From the NCBI GenBank assembly GCA_000320605.2, contig KB445791.1:2030879-2094878 (forward strand): 64,000 nt of DNA, given 5' to 3'. Shown one piece after another: positions 24,489 to 36,936 of the stretch; position 1 is the stretch's first letter; every line of letters begins with the position of its first letter. Source of the DNA: Gelatoporia subvermispora B (taxonomy: Eukaryota; Basidiomycota; Agaricomycetes; Polyporales; Gelatoporiaceae). The notes beneath the pieces were generated by a model. That model ran no database searches. It was given only the letters and a program-made list of their open reading frames with translations, and was not told where the DNA came from. The position numbers and the translations under genes were made by a program.

Positions 24489-25797
24489 GCGTGACGTGCT
24501 TGCATCGTCCTGCGCTCGAGCTTGCCATCCGCAACACCGGCGAGCTAGGTTGTAAAAAGTCTTTGTCGTCGCCCGATGCAACAGTCTCAAGAATCTGCAA
24601 AATGTACCACCACTACAATACACGTCGATCATCGGCCTCATCACGCAATTTCTGTCTCTGCAATCAACATCATCATCCATGCATCCTTTCTCTTGCAATC
24701 GTCTCGTCTCATCATCCCACTACGCAATCCCCTATACGATAGGAGGTCTTGATCGCAGGAGGCTCGATCGGACAGCGCTCTACTGTGGATGCCGAGGTTT
24801 CATGTACAGTTACGGATGGCGTCGTTCCAGCTGTCAAGTGTCCTTGTCCTCGCCGCGCCTTGGAATTCGTTCCGTTCCACATCCTCATCGAACTCTCACT
24901 CGTCAGATTGGCCCCGTCTTTGTTATTCTATGCATACATTTTCACCCTGCGTCCCTCCAACTCGCCTTACGCGACAGAGCTCGTTGGGGCTCTTCCGTTA
25001 CAGCTCCTTCGTTCTATCTTATTCTTCAAGTTTATTGTAAATTCTTCATCATTCTTACACATCCATCTGGTCCAGTCGCAATCCCCCATTCCAATTCATC
25101 TTCTGTGCACATTCTGTCATAATTCCTTCCAATCCGTACAGCTTCGTCAATGTTGCAGCATCATTCCGCACTGTCTTTGTTCAACCCTGGAGTCTGAGGG
25201 GCTGTCATTACCACGCATATTTGTCCTCATTACATTAACTCGGTTGGCCTGTCTAGGCTCGTCGTACCGAATCCAGCGTGAATGTGAAGACTCAATGCAT
25301 ATCATCCGGAAAGTCGGCGTGAATTCTCCCATATCCAGAACAAAGAATCCGCTTCGAATTCTTTGCGAGTTCTTGGTAACTAGGGTGAGGTAAGGCGCAC
25401 TGCTTGCGACAAGAGAACTGTCGAACTGCGCGATCGATGTTGACTCAGGGCAGACAAGACTGAATGATGCGGAAGACCTCGGAATTCGGTAGCATGAGGG
25501 AATTGTGGGAAGAAACGTATGCATGACCCATATCTGCGACTGCGAGGACCTACCGCGGGATATCTTCATCAGGAATTGGAGCAATCGTGCGCAGCTCCCC
25601 CGGCGCGCAGACGTGAAGTGTTTGCATGGTCTTGTGAGCTCCCGGAAAGCAAAGACACTCCACGCCAGACAAAGCAGGCGCTGAGCCCAGGGAACAGATC
25701 GCAGAAAATGGCTAGTATACACAAGGCTATCAGAGCTACATACGTCGGCTACGTACACTTCCCTGCTGCCTCTCAATCCTCGGATTACAGCACCGCC
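24489..25797. other. Convergent region between cyclin and oxidoreductase genes
   Basis: About 1.3 kb between two facing stop codons. Two long frames run through it (+ 24749-25393 and - 25147-25776), but both begin with TTG and neither shows a domain or splice continuity. The plus strand is T- and C-rich in 24880-25140, consistent with a long cyclin 3' UTR. No gene supported. Confidence 0.45.
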
Positions 25798-27742
25798 CTA
25801 CTCCAGGATCCATTGATCGTTCTCGTGCTTGATCGTGACTGGCCTCTTCTCGTCGAGACTGATGCGCCCAGCGTTGAGGATGGCAGTGGTCAAGATCGTG
25901 TTCGCGATTGTCGGGAGACCGTGACCGTCGTAATCGGCGGGCTGTGTCAGCCCCGCATTCACGCTACGCGCGGCATCAACGAATTTCTCGATGGAAACAT
26001 AGCCATATCCGCGCTGGCCGTCAAAGTGTCCGCTCTCCGAGGGGGAGTACTTCATGCTGCAGGCGAGTCAAACTCCGCACTACCTCCCACGAGTACTAAA
26101 GACGTACTAGAAGGGGTTGTACCAGGCCTTCCCGGTCTCGTCATTAACGATGTCATAACCGCGATGTGCCTGGTCCACGTTAATCTCGCCCTAGAGCATC
26201 AAGATCGCTTAGTGGTCTGCAATCCCTCGCTGAAAAGCAAGACTCGAGCCCACCTTTTCTGCCATATAGTACCAGTGCTGTGCGGAATGTACGCCGGCCT
26301 TTAGCGGCGCTGTCCACGATGCAGTATAGACAGCCGTGCCCTTGTGCTTCGAGCTCGACAGACTCTGCCAGTCGACGAGGAGCGTGATCGTGTCCTCCGT
26401 CTGCGGCACACAGTTGTACGGCTCGCTGGTAGCGATCCCGGTGGCAGCGCTCGCCGTTACCCGAGTGGGTACTGCTCTGCCTTGCATGATCCAGCAGTGG
26501 ATATCAATGTGGTGTGACGACAAGTAGTAGCTGCAAGTCATGAGTATCTCTTTTGCTGTCCCGGAGCACACCACTCACGAACCTGATATCTGAATCCTTT
26601 CCAGCCCAAGCGCGGAACGTCTCCAGTTGGCTCTTTGGTTGGCTCATCCAGGCACTGAAGAAGTTGAACTCGCCCAGAGTCGCAGCGCGAGCCTTAGCGT
26701 CGCTGTATACAGGGTCAAACCTACGGCACGAATCATTATCAGTAACGAAAGCATTTTGTTTGTAAGTCACTATGTCGGACCTCTTGTGATGCTCGACAAA
26801 GCAAACTACGTTGTGCTTCCTAGCAGCAGCAACGAGTTCACTATGGTGAGACAGAAGTTGCACGGCAGGCTTTGTAACCAAGACATGGATACCACGTTCA
26901 ATGGCATATAGTGCGATTGGGAAGTGAGTGCCTTACGGGACGTTCAAAACCCATGGACATATAGCAGAAGACAATACTCACTGTCAGGTGTGAAGATCAC
27001 AACAGCATCGCCGGACGATAGTTTGTCGATAGCGTCTTTGTCTGTATCTCCATTAATGAGATCAGTATTTCTGAGGTAATTTTCATAATTACAGACATGC
27101 TTCAGGGTTGATCACATCGCCTTCGGGAAACGCATCGAAGCTATTGAAAACAGTAAGTCGAGATGAGACGTCAATGAATATGCACAGAATGTGGAAGCAC
27201 TCGACATACGTGGTATCCATATCCCTGTACACTTTGCCAATATTGTCCACCAGATGCTGTCTAATGTCTGGGAACTTCTTGCCATTGGTGCCGACCATAC
27301 CCAGCTGGTCCACCTGCAGCAGCACGGTATAAGTCACGGTTTCCCGGAAAACCAAGACATACTCGCCTTGCCCAACCTCCGGAGATCAAAGAGGGTCAAG
27401 GCAACCACCTGTGGTCATGCATATTCTGTTACGACGAGCTCAGGAAACGATACGGCGCAGGTACATACGCCGATCTGTAACCCAAATCATCAGCATCGGA
27501 AGTAAATTCACGATAGCAACGCTGACTGACCTTCTTGTCAGACTTGGATGCGCCGCTCCCTGTCCATCCTGTCGTATACTCGCCCTGAGTACTGGCGGTG
27601 AGGTAGTATTCTTTCGTCATGTAGTTCTCGCCTACTCACAGTTCCACCTGCATCGAGTCCGATCTAGTGGTCAGAATGACACACGTTTTGAGTAGTGCTG
27701 AGACGGCATACACATCAAAACGTTGAGCTTTTGGTCTGACAT
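25798..27742 (-). CDS. Gfo/Idh/MocA oxidoreductase, D-galacturonate reductase-like
   Basis: NAD(P)-dependent sugar or sugar-acid oxidoreductase, likely cytosolic. The N-terminal Rossmann part is scattered over tiny exons: 27742-27712, 27647-27640 (8 nt), 27584-27531, 27474-27469 (6 nt) and 27409-27368. Joined, they read MSDQKLNVLMCGTGEYTTGW and, after KSDKK, IGVVALTLFDLRRLGK. An intron at 27367-27315 has GC-AG borders. Downstream exons give QLGMVGTNGKKFPDIRQH, VIFTPD, the family's TKPA block, VCFVEHHKRFDPVYSDA, MSQPKSQLETFRAWAGKDSD and SSHHIDIHCW. The C-terminus has QRGYGYVSIEKFVDA and ILNAGRISLDE. This layout resembles the fungal Gfo/Idh enzymes related to D-galacturonate reductase of pectin breakdown. 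The substrate is inferred from resemblance and is not certain. About a dozen introns lie within 1.9 kb, all frame-consistent. Confidence 0.85.
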
Positions 27743-28927
27743 TATTATGTAGGCAAATGCGTTGCGTGGCAGGGATGAAGAAGGGGAATGCGATCATCTT
27801 TATGCCCCGAAGACCGTTTAAAAGCATCGAGACCGAGCTTGCTCCGGCTTGCGATCGATGCCAGTCAGTCGCTGCACCCGGGCCGGAGGTGCCGGCGGCC
27901 CGCTTCCGCCAAACTCGGGCCATCGGTGTCGGCCCGTGTGCCATGACGCGACCTGGTAAATACAGGCACTGCGAGCAAGTACACTATGTTTGTCACAATT
28001 GCGACTGCTCTGGCGCACGGATCTGTATGTTCTCGCCGAATCCTCCTGATTTTGTGTCATGTCTACAAAATTCTTCGGTCCTCATAGACTCATGGCGCCC
28101 ATTCTCAAGCATAGACGCTCGTACATACCAGTGAAGGGGAAGAACTTGAACTGCAAATCGCTGACATTGCAATGCAACGAAGCGGGATCGTACACACCGC
28201 CGTGAATTTCCCACCCCATACATCGCCACTAGTACCTGTATGCGTCTCCAGATGTGCATGTAGATGCAACTGGGCGAGCACTATGGCGGAGATTTTCTCT
28301 CCCCCAGCAGATGCGCCTCGCAATCAGGAATCGAGGATTCGTCACTGGCTTCATGTCTAGAAGGCCCGGGATGATGGTCTTGTCGATTTCAACTTAGACT
28401 GCAGACGAAGTGGCCCTTTCGCTTAATCAAGACACGTCAAGGCCTTCTGCTTAGTATAGTACTCATGCAGGCCGCAATGCCAAGTTCTGCGCCTCCTTTG
28501 CTCAATCTAACCTCGTACCGGCCAAATTTGATTCAACCAGGCGTGCCCAAGGAATATGCGTTTCAGTGGCCGCAACACATCAACCTGCTAGCATGTCGTT
28601 TGCGCTCCATCAGTCGGTGACTGCCTCCAGTTCCGAATTGCAATTCACAACGCTGGACTTGTGCATCATGTCGCGGCTTCTACCCCCTCCCCTACAACGC
28701 CATACGCTTTGAACACCCTTCATCATGCCCTCTCTGTCGTGGGTGGCACGCCCCCAACAACAGGTGGCGCACGTGGAGAGAATGGCGCTTTGGCACGTGG
28801 AGGACACACGCGCGGGAATGGGTGATGTGACGTTCTCCGTGCAGCAAGAACATGATGCTCCAGGTCGTGAACTCAGATACGCTGAAAGGCCCTACGATGC
28901 ACCGTGTACTCATTGCAGGCTACTACC
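27743..28927. other. Divergent upstream region, oxidoreductase / conserved unknown
   Basis: About 1.2 kb between two divergent start codons. Small frames on both strands show no domain. An ATG-initiated frame at 28725-28931 overlaps the next start and, if transcribed, would act as a leader uORF at most. No gene supported. Confidence 0.4.
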
Positions 28928-31733
28928 ATGACATCCCCTACCCCTTCTCCCCCACATAATCCTCCATTGTTCGCCGCGCTTCCCTCTAGTAGTAGCGCCA
29001 ATGCTTCTCACTTTATTCCTCGCAAGGAATTCATACGAGACCAGAGAATTGTCTCTGACTTCTCCCTTCTCGCTCTATCGGGCCCTGGCCTAGTCAGATT
29101 ATACAGCTTCCCGAAGGCCGTCATCAGTGCTCTCACCGTTTTCTTCAATCGACACGATCTTATCACAAATATCCGCGAGCATCCGGAAAAGAATTTCTAT
29201 GAGATGTCTTTGGCAAAGAGACCTTGGGCAAGCCCAAAGAACCCCCATTCGGAAATGCTCATTGTGGGCATCCTGGCAACCATTCTGCACCACGGATACT
29301 CATTCCTCTCGACCATCGACTACGGCCGGGAACCAGACGATCGTCTCGCTATTGCATTTTCCAAGCCTAGGGGGGTCTCTGCAGGTGCAGAACAACTCCA
29401 CAACTCTTCGAGCGTCACTCTTACGCAGTCAAACATCGCACCATTTGCGATATCATTCGTCTCTGCGACCACGTTACGCGTCATCGGCCCTCCGCTCAGC
29501 TCTACACCGGCGATACTACAAGCTGTGAGAGGCGCATGGCCACACGGTGTCGGTTCCGAGAAGAAGGTCGGCGACATGACCTACGAATTCAAGTATAAAG
29601 GGTACAAATGTAAGCCAACGTACACGCTTTCATTTACGCCCATGCGCTGAGCTTCGGTCCTGTTGGGCAGTTTTTCAGGCGGACACATTCGGGGCTGACT
29701 CGCTACAGGAAATACTATCTCTTCTGACTTCTCTGGACAATCACGGGTTCACGTTGTTTACTTCCATATCCCTCACTAAACGGTCGCGCGTGAAAGACCT
29801 GTGGATCTTCATGGGTCAGGCCGAGTCCTCCCCTTTTCTTAACTCCTTGGCTCCGAGCCCGGCGACGTCAAACCGGGAACTTAGACCAGAGAGCATGTCT
29901 GGGGCACTCCGTTCACAGTACGACGGATCACTACTTTCTCACGCGCGAGCCGCCTCTGCTACTACGCCGTCAAGATCCTCCCCTCTCAAACCTATGATCG
30001 CATCAGCGGTCAAGCCGCAAAACAATGTCTTGCGCAAGAACGTTGTTGCGACGCAGATCGATAATTCCCCCACTTATAGTACTGCTCTTCTACCTGGTGT
30101 GATACAGGTAGCCGCGTCGGATTCTACAATTAGCTGCGACATGACTGGCGTCGGCAGGCGTGGATTCGGAAGCCAACCGCACACGCCCGAGGTCTTCTAC
30201 ACCACGTCCGGAGCAGGTCTCCGTTATGAACACAACCCATGGCAGGCCACCTTTACGACATCGGCGCAGCCAGTTGATATTGAAGAGGAGGACATATATA
30301 CTGTGATTAATACTACTCCCTTCCCGACGGCAGCCGATACTGGGCCACGACAGCGACAGATGTCTCTGGACACTCGAGGGGCAGGTCCGGCAGGTCCACG
30401 CGCACAACCGCCAAGACCTCGTACGGCTTCGTCCCCTCTTAGCGTGCCTCCTGCGTCAGAACGTTCAAGCTCTCCGGAGGAGCAAAGCATACACAAAGCA
30501 GGAGGGAATTGCATTGCGGATCCAGAGTCAAGTAAATGTGACAACGGCAGCTTGGCAAGAGATTCGGCGAAACCCCCCAATGGCACACCACTCCTGCTAG
30601 GGTCCGGTACTTTCCGCGATTCCGCATTCTCTTCTTTTACTGGGATAGCAGCGGACATTCCATACCTCGACGAGAAGAGACCTCTACTTCCTGGAGTGCA
30701 GGAGGAAGATGCGAAGCGCGACGGTGAGGAACCGAGTCTGCAACCACCGCCCACCGCATCGCGTCGCACGTCTAGCGGCCCGGTTGTGACGGGCGCTTGG
30801 GCTTCCGCGCCACAATACGAGAAGCGCCCAAATGACGTCGGTGGCAACTCCTCGCCTGTGGCAGTATCGCAGCATGCTCCCGCTCGATCGCATGAACTCA
30901 ACCTCTTCCAAGCTAACTCCACCAGCTCTATCCAAGAGAAATTTGCAACAGTTCGTGCACTCTCACCTGAAACCATCCAGCCCAACGCGGACCAGATTCG
31001 CAAGAGCGAAGCACCAGTGATCGTCAGCACTTTACCGGACCAAGGTCACTCAAACGCAACACGAACACCCGCCGCACCTGTGTCATTGTCTACATCGTCA
31101 CCATCACCAGTGCGACCGCGTGCTCCCAAGCAAACGGATTCTTCACTATCGAGGGAGAAGCGGAGAAGTCCAGCGGGAAAAGACATGGATTCTGGTTGGG
31201 TACTGGTGAACATTGATGGGCAGGGGTCTACTCAGAGCAAGGGGAAGGAAGCGAATCGGCGAATCGGCAGTCCTCCATGCGGACGAGAGGATCACCGGCC
31301 GGAAGCAACGTCGGAATTGTCGCGACCGACACGGCCTACTCCTTATTCCAGTAATTCCGACACTCGCATTCCCCAAGCCCACTTGCCCGGTAGCAAGGTC
31401 ACCGGTGCTGCCAAGTCGAGTATGTCACCAGCGGCAAAGGCCATCGTCATGATCGATGCGGTCACGGCAAAGGAACAGGAGAAGGAGAAAGCGGCGGCGG
31501 GGTCAGGGCTGAAGCGAATCTTCGGAAAGAGCAAGGAGCGTGGCAAGGCATCAGAGAACGAGGACGATCTGAATCGTAAGCAGTCGTCAGGTCGGGCTTT
31601 GGAAAGGAACGAGAAGTCGCCGCTGAGAGATCGTCAATCACAGCGGCCCAGTCCTGCCCCTCTAAGGTCCACGAAACAAACTCCAGAGCATACTCTGAGG
31701 GCTCGGAATCATGATCTGCATCCCACACACTAG
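28928..31733 (+). CDS. Conserved basidiomycete protein of unknown function
   Basis: I do not recognise a named domain. Exon 1 starts at ATG 28928 and ends near 29610. A GTAAGC donor and a GGGCAG acceptor near 29667 join it in phase to FFQADTFGADSLQEILSLL. The first 300 or so residues look folded, with alternating hydrophobic strands and helices (HSEMLIVGILATILHHGYSF, FISVSATTLRVIGPP-like strand region, FTLFTSISLTKRSRVKDLWI). The remaining 600 residues are Ser/Pro/Arg-rich and probably disordered, with one Lys/Glu-rich helix near 31450-31560 (AAKAIVMIDAVTAKEQEKEK). There is no signal peptide or membrane segment. The gene ends at TAG 31731-31733. It lies upstream of the ITC1-like gene on the same strand, 1.2 kb apart. 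Confidence 0.7.
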
Positions 31734-32975
31734 ACGTTCGTACTGGGTCCATTGATCAATTCACGGCGAATGCTGACTTGGTTCTGCAGAGACATTCATC
31801 CGACTGCTAGGAATACATTACTGCGGACAGCTTCACCTCGTAATTACATCTGACATGCTGAGACTGGGTTGTGTAAACGCTTCTATACCATTATGGTGGA
31901 TCCTTACCATTCATTGAGCGAGTTGCTGTGCGTTCTGCTGGTTGTGTAAATCGGATATGAATTAAAAGACGCGTGAGACCCTTGCTTCTTGTGGAACCGC
32001 ACTCGTGTTCTGCATTGCTCCGCCCGCCGAACGCGGGTATGCGACTGAGACTGGGCAGAGTATGACGCGCCAGGCACGTGACCGTTCCGCGGCACATTAA
32101 CTCGATGCCTGGTACCCGCCGACAAACAGCGCGCCGCATAGCGCATGGACGCCCAGTCGCACCATTCGCATAACCGACTTGATATAGTATGTTGTAAATT
32201 CCCGTATTTCATGGATGCAGCATCCAGAGGATGCGAGGCTGAAGAAAGACAGGATGGCCTTCGTGTGTAGACTTTGTGAAGTGTGGCGCGGGCATTCTAC
32301 TGAGTTGTGAGGGTGCCATGCATCGCAGAAGACTAAGACAGACTATGACGAACATGGAGAACAATAACGTGCATGGCATATTCGAGAAATTGTCGCAATC
32401 TTGCAGCTCGTATGATGAGAGTCGACAACACTCGACACGTCCGGAGTTCGCCCTGGATGACTGGGTATTTTCAGCCACACATTCCACAAAACAGTAAATT
32501 GGCCGCTCAGCGGCCGGGTCTGTATAAGAGCAGAGTGACGTGGTCTGAGACGCAAGATAGCATGGTCGGAATTAACAAACAGGTTGCTTCGCCTCCCGCT
32601 TGGTGAGTATCTGTAGCGAATATTTCAGTCGATCGGGTCGGATGTGGCTGATTTGGCCCGGACGACTACACCCTGTTCGCCACCCATCTATGAGACTTGC
32701 TCCATCGATTTTTAGAGCATTGTTAAGAGCTGTCAACGGGTCGAATTGGACTAGGTGCGAGGTGAAGATGAGTGTGGTTGGGAATGAGCAAGCGAGCTGA
32801 GTGTGAATTGGGGAAGAGGGAAAGGTGGCTGAGCGTGTCGGCCTCGGGAGACGCACTACAGCAAAAATGCAGGGAGACCGCCTCACGCCCTCAAATCGCA
32901 ACCAAACCACCTGCCCTTACCCTCCATCCCCCTCCCCACTCCCCCTTCCTTCTCTCCGCTCCGCCCATCTACATC
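31734..32975. other. Intergenic region before the ITC1-like gene
   Basis: About 1.2 kb with only short frames on both strands and no domain. The last 60-100 bp before 32976 are C-rich, as is common in leaders here. No gene supported. Confidence 0.4.
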
Positions 32976-35900
32976 ATGCCCACATGCAGGCGCAAGCGTG
33001 TGCTGCTCACAGAGCCCTCTCCCTCTCTCCTGGAGGCTCTCAAGACCAATCCCAACAAGGAGGTCTACTATCTGTCCCAGACGGGCGAAATCTTCGAGAC
33101 ATATGAGTGAGCTTCACCTCTTGCACGGCTGTAGCTTGCCAGTCAGAGTGTTGACCCTTTCTCGTAGATCCTACGCGGCTAGGATGTCTTTCTACAGACT
33201 GAAGCAATTCCAGTGCGAAGTGACTGGCAAGAGCGGTCTTGACTACTTCCAAGCTTTAGAAAGTGAACGTCATGAAGCACGGACAATGCATTTGCGGTTC
33301 CCGGAGCCTCTCAAGGCTGCCGTCTTGAAAGCAGTGCAATGGCGTACGTTTCTCTAGCCTCTCATGTTCATGAACTCCTCTCAATGTCTACTCCGGTTCG
33401 GGCTCGTCCACAGAGGTGATGGGGCGCCTCGACCACTTGGTTGAAGCTGTGTATGAAAGGTTCAAGGACCGGTACTTCCCAGACGAAAGTATGTCTGATG
33501 TTGGATGTTTCTAAACCCAGCCCATCTGACACTTGAAACAACGCAGGGATCTACATTGATATTGACGGCGACAAGTTAGTGTTCTTCCATCTTTCGTATC
33601 TTCTGGTATCCCTGAACCCTGTCAGGTATTCAGCTCGTATCGTTCAAGTATTCCCTCCGAGAAGTTCCGCGGACCCATCTACCTCTAGGAACAGTCCCGC
33701 TGCATTGGCATCGTCCTCTTCCTCACCTCTTTCTGATGAAGAGCAACCTATCCACAAGATTGCGGAAGACCTCAAGATACCTGTGAAAGACTCCATTTCA
33801 AGGGACGATCCTACCAAGTATTTCTATAAGGTACAGATTGTCGAGCAGGAGAAGCAACAGACAACTGTCAGGACCCACGACAGGAAAGGGAAAGAGGCAA
33901 CGAAAGCGCAGTGGGGAGGGAGTCTGATGGATGTCCAGTGCTCTGTGATGAGGTCTGTTCTCACCTTCGCACGCTTGCGGAGAGCTTACTTGCAACTCTT
34001 AGTCGCGACCGGCTGACGTTCTCAAAATCGATTTTACGCCGGTTCATACGTGACTGCGTTGACCGTGATGCTGCTGTGGCATCTCCATGGACCGTGAAGT
34101 CTGCTATCGCAGAACGGTACGGTGTAAATACAGTGATGCCCGAGGATATTCGGAAAGGTGTGGAGAACATCAAGAAAGGCGAAATAGACAAGAGAAAGAA
34201 GGCCTGGGAGGATAAGGAAGGTCCTGCCACCAAAAAGCAGAAGAAGATGACTGCTGCTGCTGAACAAAAAGGTGACAATGACGCGCGAATGCATTACTCT
34301 CGTATACTCACATGGACCATCAGTCAAAGTGCTCGCTGCAGCCGCGGAGAAACGTGAACGCGAGGCTCGCGAGAAGGCGGAGCATCTGCAGAAGGTCAAA
34401 GAGGAGAATGAGCGGCTGGCTGCCGAGAAGAAAAAGAAGAAGCCAGTTCGCTACCCTACCGAAGATCTGGATGTCGTGATAGGAGAGAAGGAGAAGAAAG
34501 CTGGCATGAAGCTGAAGAAACCACCACCGAGCCGTGCAGGAATGCCCCTTGGGACTGATCACGTCGCGAATGAGGCCTTCTTAATGGCATGGAATTTCTT
34601 AGTCATCTACGGGTGAGCCGTTCGAGTATTTCTCGAGGTGCTATCTGTTGAGGTATACCTCCATAGTCAACCGCTTCATCTGTCTCCGTTTACTATGGAC
34701 GATTTCGAGCAAGCTCTTAGACATTCCATTCCTGAACTCCCGTGTCTCATACTCGCGGAGATTCACGCCACCCTCATCTACAACCTCCGTACTGTCCCTT
34801 TCACGAGACACAGCGCAGTCCTTTCTCTGCTCGCTTCCCACAAGAAGCCGCAAGGGAAAGATGAGTCGGTGTTCGGCATCTCTACCGAACGCTTGGTTTC
34901 TGCTCTCGCTGAACAAGGGAACAACTGGGAAAGGGCACCGTTACGCCACTCTGAAGGCCGGGATGGGTGGGAAGAATCGCTTGTGGGCTGCTTGAAGGAC
35001 GTGAGCACCTCGACGCGTCTCTATATCTCTAGCAGCGTTAACGCCTTATGCCCCAGCACGCCACTACAGAGAGCTTTCCGCGCCTCCGCGAGGTTTTAAC
35101 CAGGCTCCTGTTTGCTCCAGAGACGGCCTCGGAAACGGAAACGACCCCCGCTTCAACGCCTACGCCCGGCGTTCTCTCTATATCAGCTTCTCCTGCTAAG
35201 AGATACTACTCGCTCCCTCCGGAAGACAGGGTTGCTATCCTATCTTTCATGTGCAATCTAGCGGTCTCTAGTAAAGCCCTCCACGCCCATCTGGAATGGT
35301 GTGAGGAGCAGTTAACAGCGTTGCGCAAGGAGAAAATAGAGGTCAACAGAACAAAGAAGCAACAGTACGTGGATGTAGCTGTCGCGTATGGGATTCTGCT
35401 AATTAGGAGTAGTCTTGAAGAGATGAATGGTCTGACCGGCGAGAATAAGGAGAAGGATGGAAAGACGTCGGCCAATGGTGCAGAGGATGAGACCGTTATG
35501 CAAGATACATCCGACCTATCCGAGGTTTCCGATGGAGACACTGATACGCCCTCCGCACGACTACGCGAATCGCGACGTGCTAAAGAACGCGAGATGGCGC
35601 GTGCCAAGTCGGCATCAGCCAAGCAGGCCTTGGCGGAGCATCGACGTCTAGATGAGGAGGTCAACAAACTCGAACGGCGCCTCGAAGGCATCGAGCGAGA
35701 ATTTAGGAAGCTACTAGGTGCAGTTCGCATCAAGCCTCTAGGCAGAGACAGGTTCTACAATCGAGTCTGGTGGTTTGACGGCCTAGGCGCGGCATCGCTT
35801 GTGGGAAGTGGAGGGACTGTACAATACGGCACAGGAAGAATATTTGTTCAAGGCCCCAGTGAGTTTGATATAGAGGTGCTGGAACGCCGGGCGGATGCGG

Positions 35901-36327
35901 AGACTCGTAGGCAGCAAGAAGAGGGTGAGGGCAGACTGGGTACAGGTGAATGGGCAGTGTACAATGACCTGGAAGAGGTACGTTGCCCGCCCTCCCGACC
36001 ATAATCCCATCTCATCTTCGCATCGTAGATTGACGCGTTCATCGCATGGCTGAACCCAAAGGGCGTTCGTGAGCTTGCATTGAAGAACGCCTTCACGAAA
36101 TGGTGGTCACATATCGCACCTGGTATTCGCAAGAGGGCAGCAGTAAGTAGTCCTCACTCTATGCCGTGATTATCTTTGTGATATTCGTCTAGGATCTGGC
36201 CAACAACGCAAAGCTTCCGGAAGCTCGACGGAGCGCACGGACTAAACATGCTGGTCATGACATTCTGAGAGAGCCGTACATGATGTGGACAAATCGCAAG
36301 GCAGTCAATGCCACCATTACCACATGA
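32976..36327 (+). CDS. ISWI complex accessory subunit (ITC1/ACF1-like, WAC-DDT-WHIM)
   Basis: Nuclear partner of an ISWI ATPase in nucleosome spacing. Starts MPTCRRKRVLLTEPSPSLL. The WAC domain runs over the first exons, with EVYYLSQTGEIFETYESYAA and FQCEVTGKSGLDYFQALESE. A Lys/Glu-rich coiled-coil segment lies at 34150-34500 (KKGEIDKRKKAWEDKEG). The DDT domain is near 34640-34850 (FTMDDFEQALRHSIPE, LAEIHATLIYNLRT). WHIM motifs follow, with LPPEDRVAILSFMCNLAVS and later RIKPLGRDRFYNRVWWFDG. The end is LREPYMMWTNRKAVNATITT and TGA at 36325-36327. No PHD finger or bromodomain is present, as in yeast Itc1 and unlike animal ACF1. About ten short introns are needed. Confidence 0.88.
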
Positions 36328-36936
36328 ACCCCATGATCACCTCTTTCACACATCGATCACCCACTGAGCTGGCTTCTACTCACCCATGATTTTACGTTCC
36401 TGTCGCGCTTATGAATTCATACAGTACCTTCTCGCAACCCGACGCCCATATTATAACTTCCCGACCATAAATTAGTGATAATATGTTCCCGAATACTGTG
36501 GTATATGATAGGTTACTACGGTCTGCAGCCATGCAGGATATGTTGACATTGGAACGCTGCTAGTTGGTGAGTTGTACATTGAGCCGCATATGCTCGCACA
36601 TCTGGTGAGCGCTTAGAGAGTTTGCTTCCGAGATAAGCCAGTGAGACACGGAGCTTAGGAGTTCTTATGACGTCTCGTTAACATTTATCAAGCAGCCCGA
36701 TTGTTGGGGAATGCTCTCGGCTTTTCGAAGAAATTTACGGAGCTCACAACAGGACTGATGTTCTATTGACTGGGCTTAAAAATGTCATCTCGCTTGCTGT
36801 TCCTGCACGTTCGCCCTCGGAGCATAACGAACCTCGCTGCGCTCTCCGTACACATCGGCTCATTCTCTTGAGTTTTGTGTAGACCGATACAAGGAACACA
36901 TCTTCCCTCGGACATCCCTTAGGTCTCCATCGTGCC
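36328..36936. other. Intergenic region before AVT1-like gene
   Basis: This 609-bp gap between two same-strand genes should contain the ITC1-like 3' UTR and the transporter promoter. No gene or repeat seen. Confidence 0.4.

Noticed and set aside
24749..25393. 214-codon plus-strand frame after the cyclin gene
   Set aside because: TTG start, rich in Ser, Leu and Ile from a T/C-rich tract, no domain. It probably lies in the 3' UTR.
25147..25776. 209-codon minus-strand frame downstream of the oxidoreductase
   Set aside because: TTG start and no domain. The oxidoreductase already ends properly at 25798.
28725..28931. 68-codon ATG frame just before the conserved unknown gene
   Set aside because: It overlaps the start of the next gene in another frame, shows no domain, and could at most be a leader uORF.
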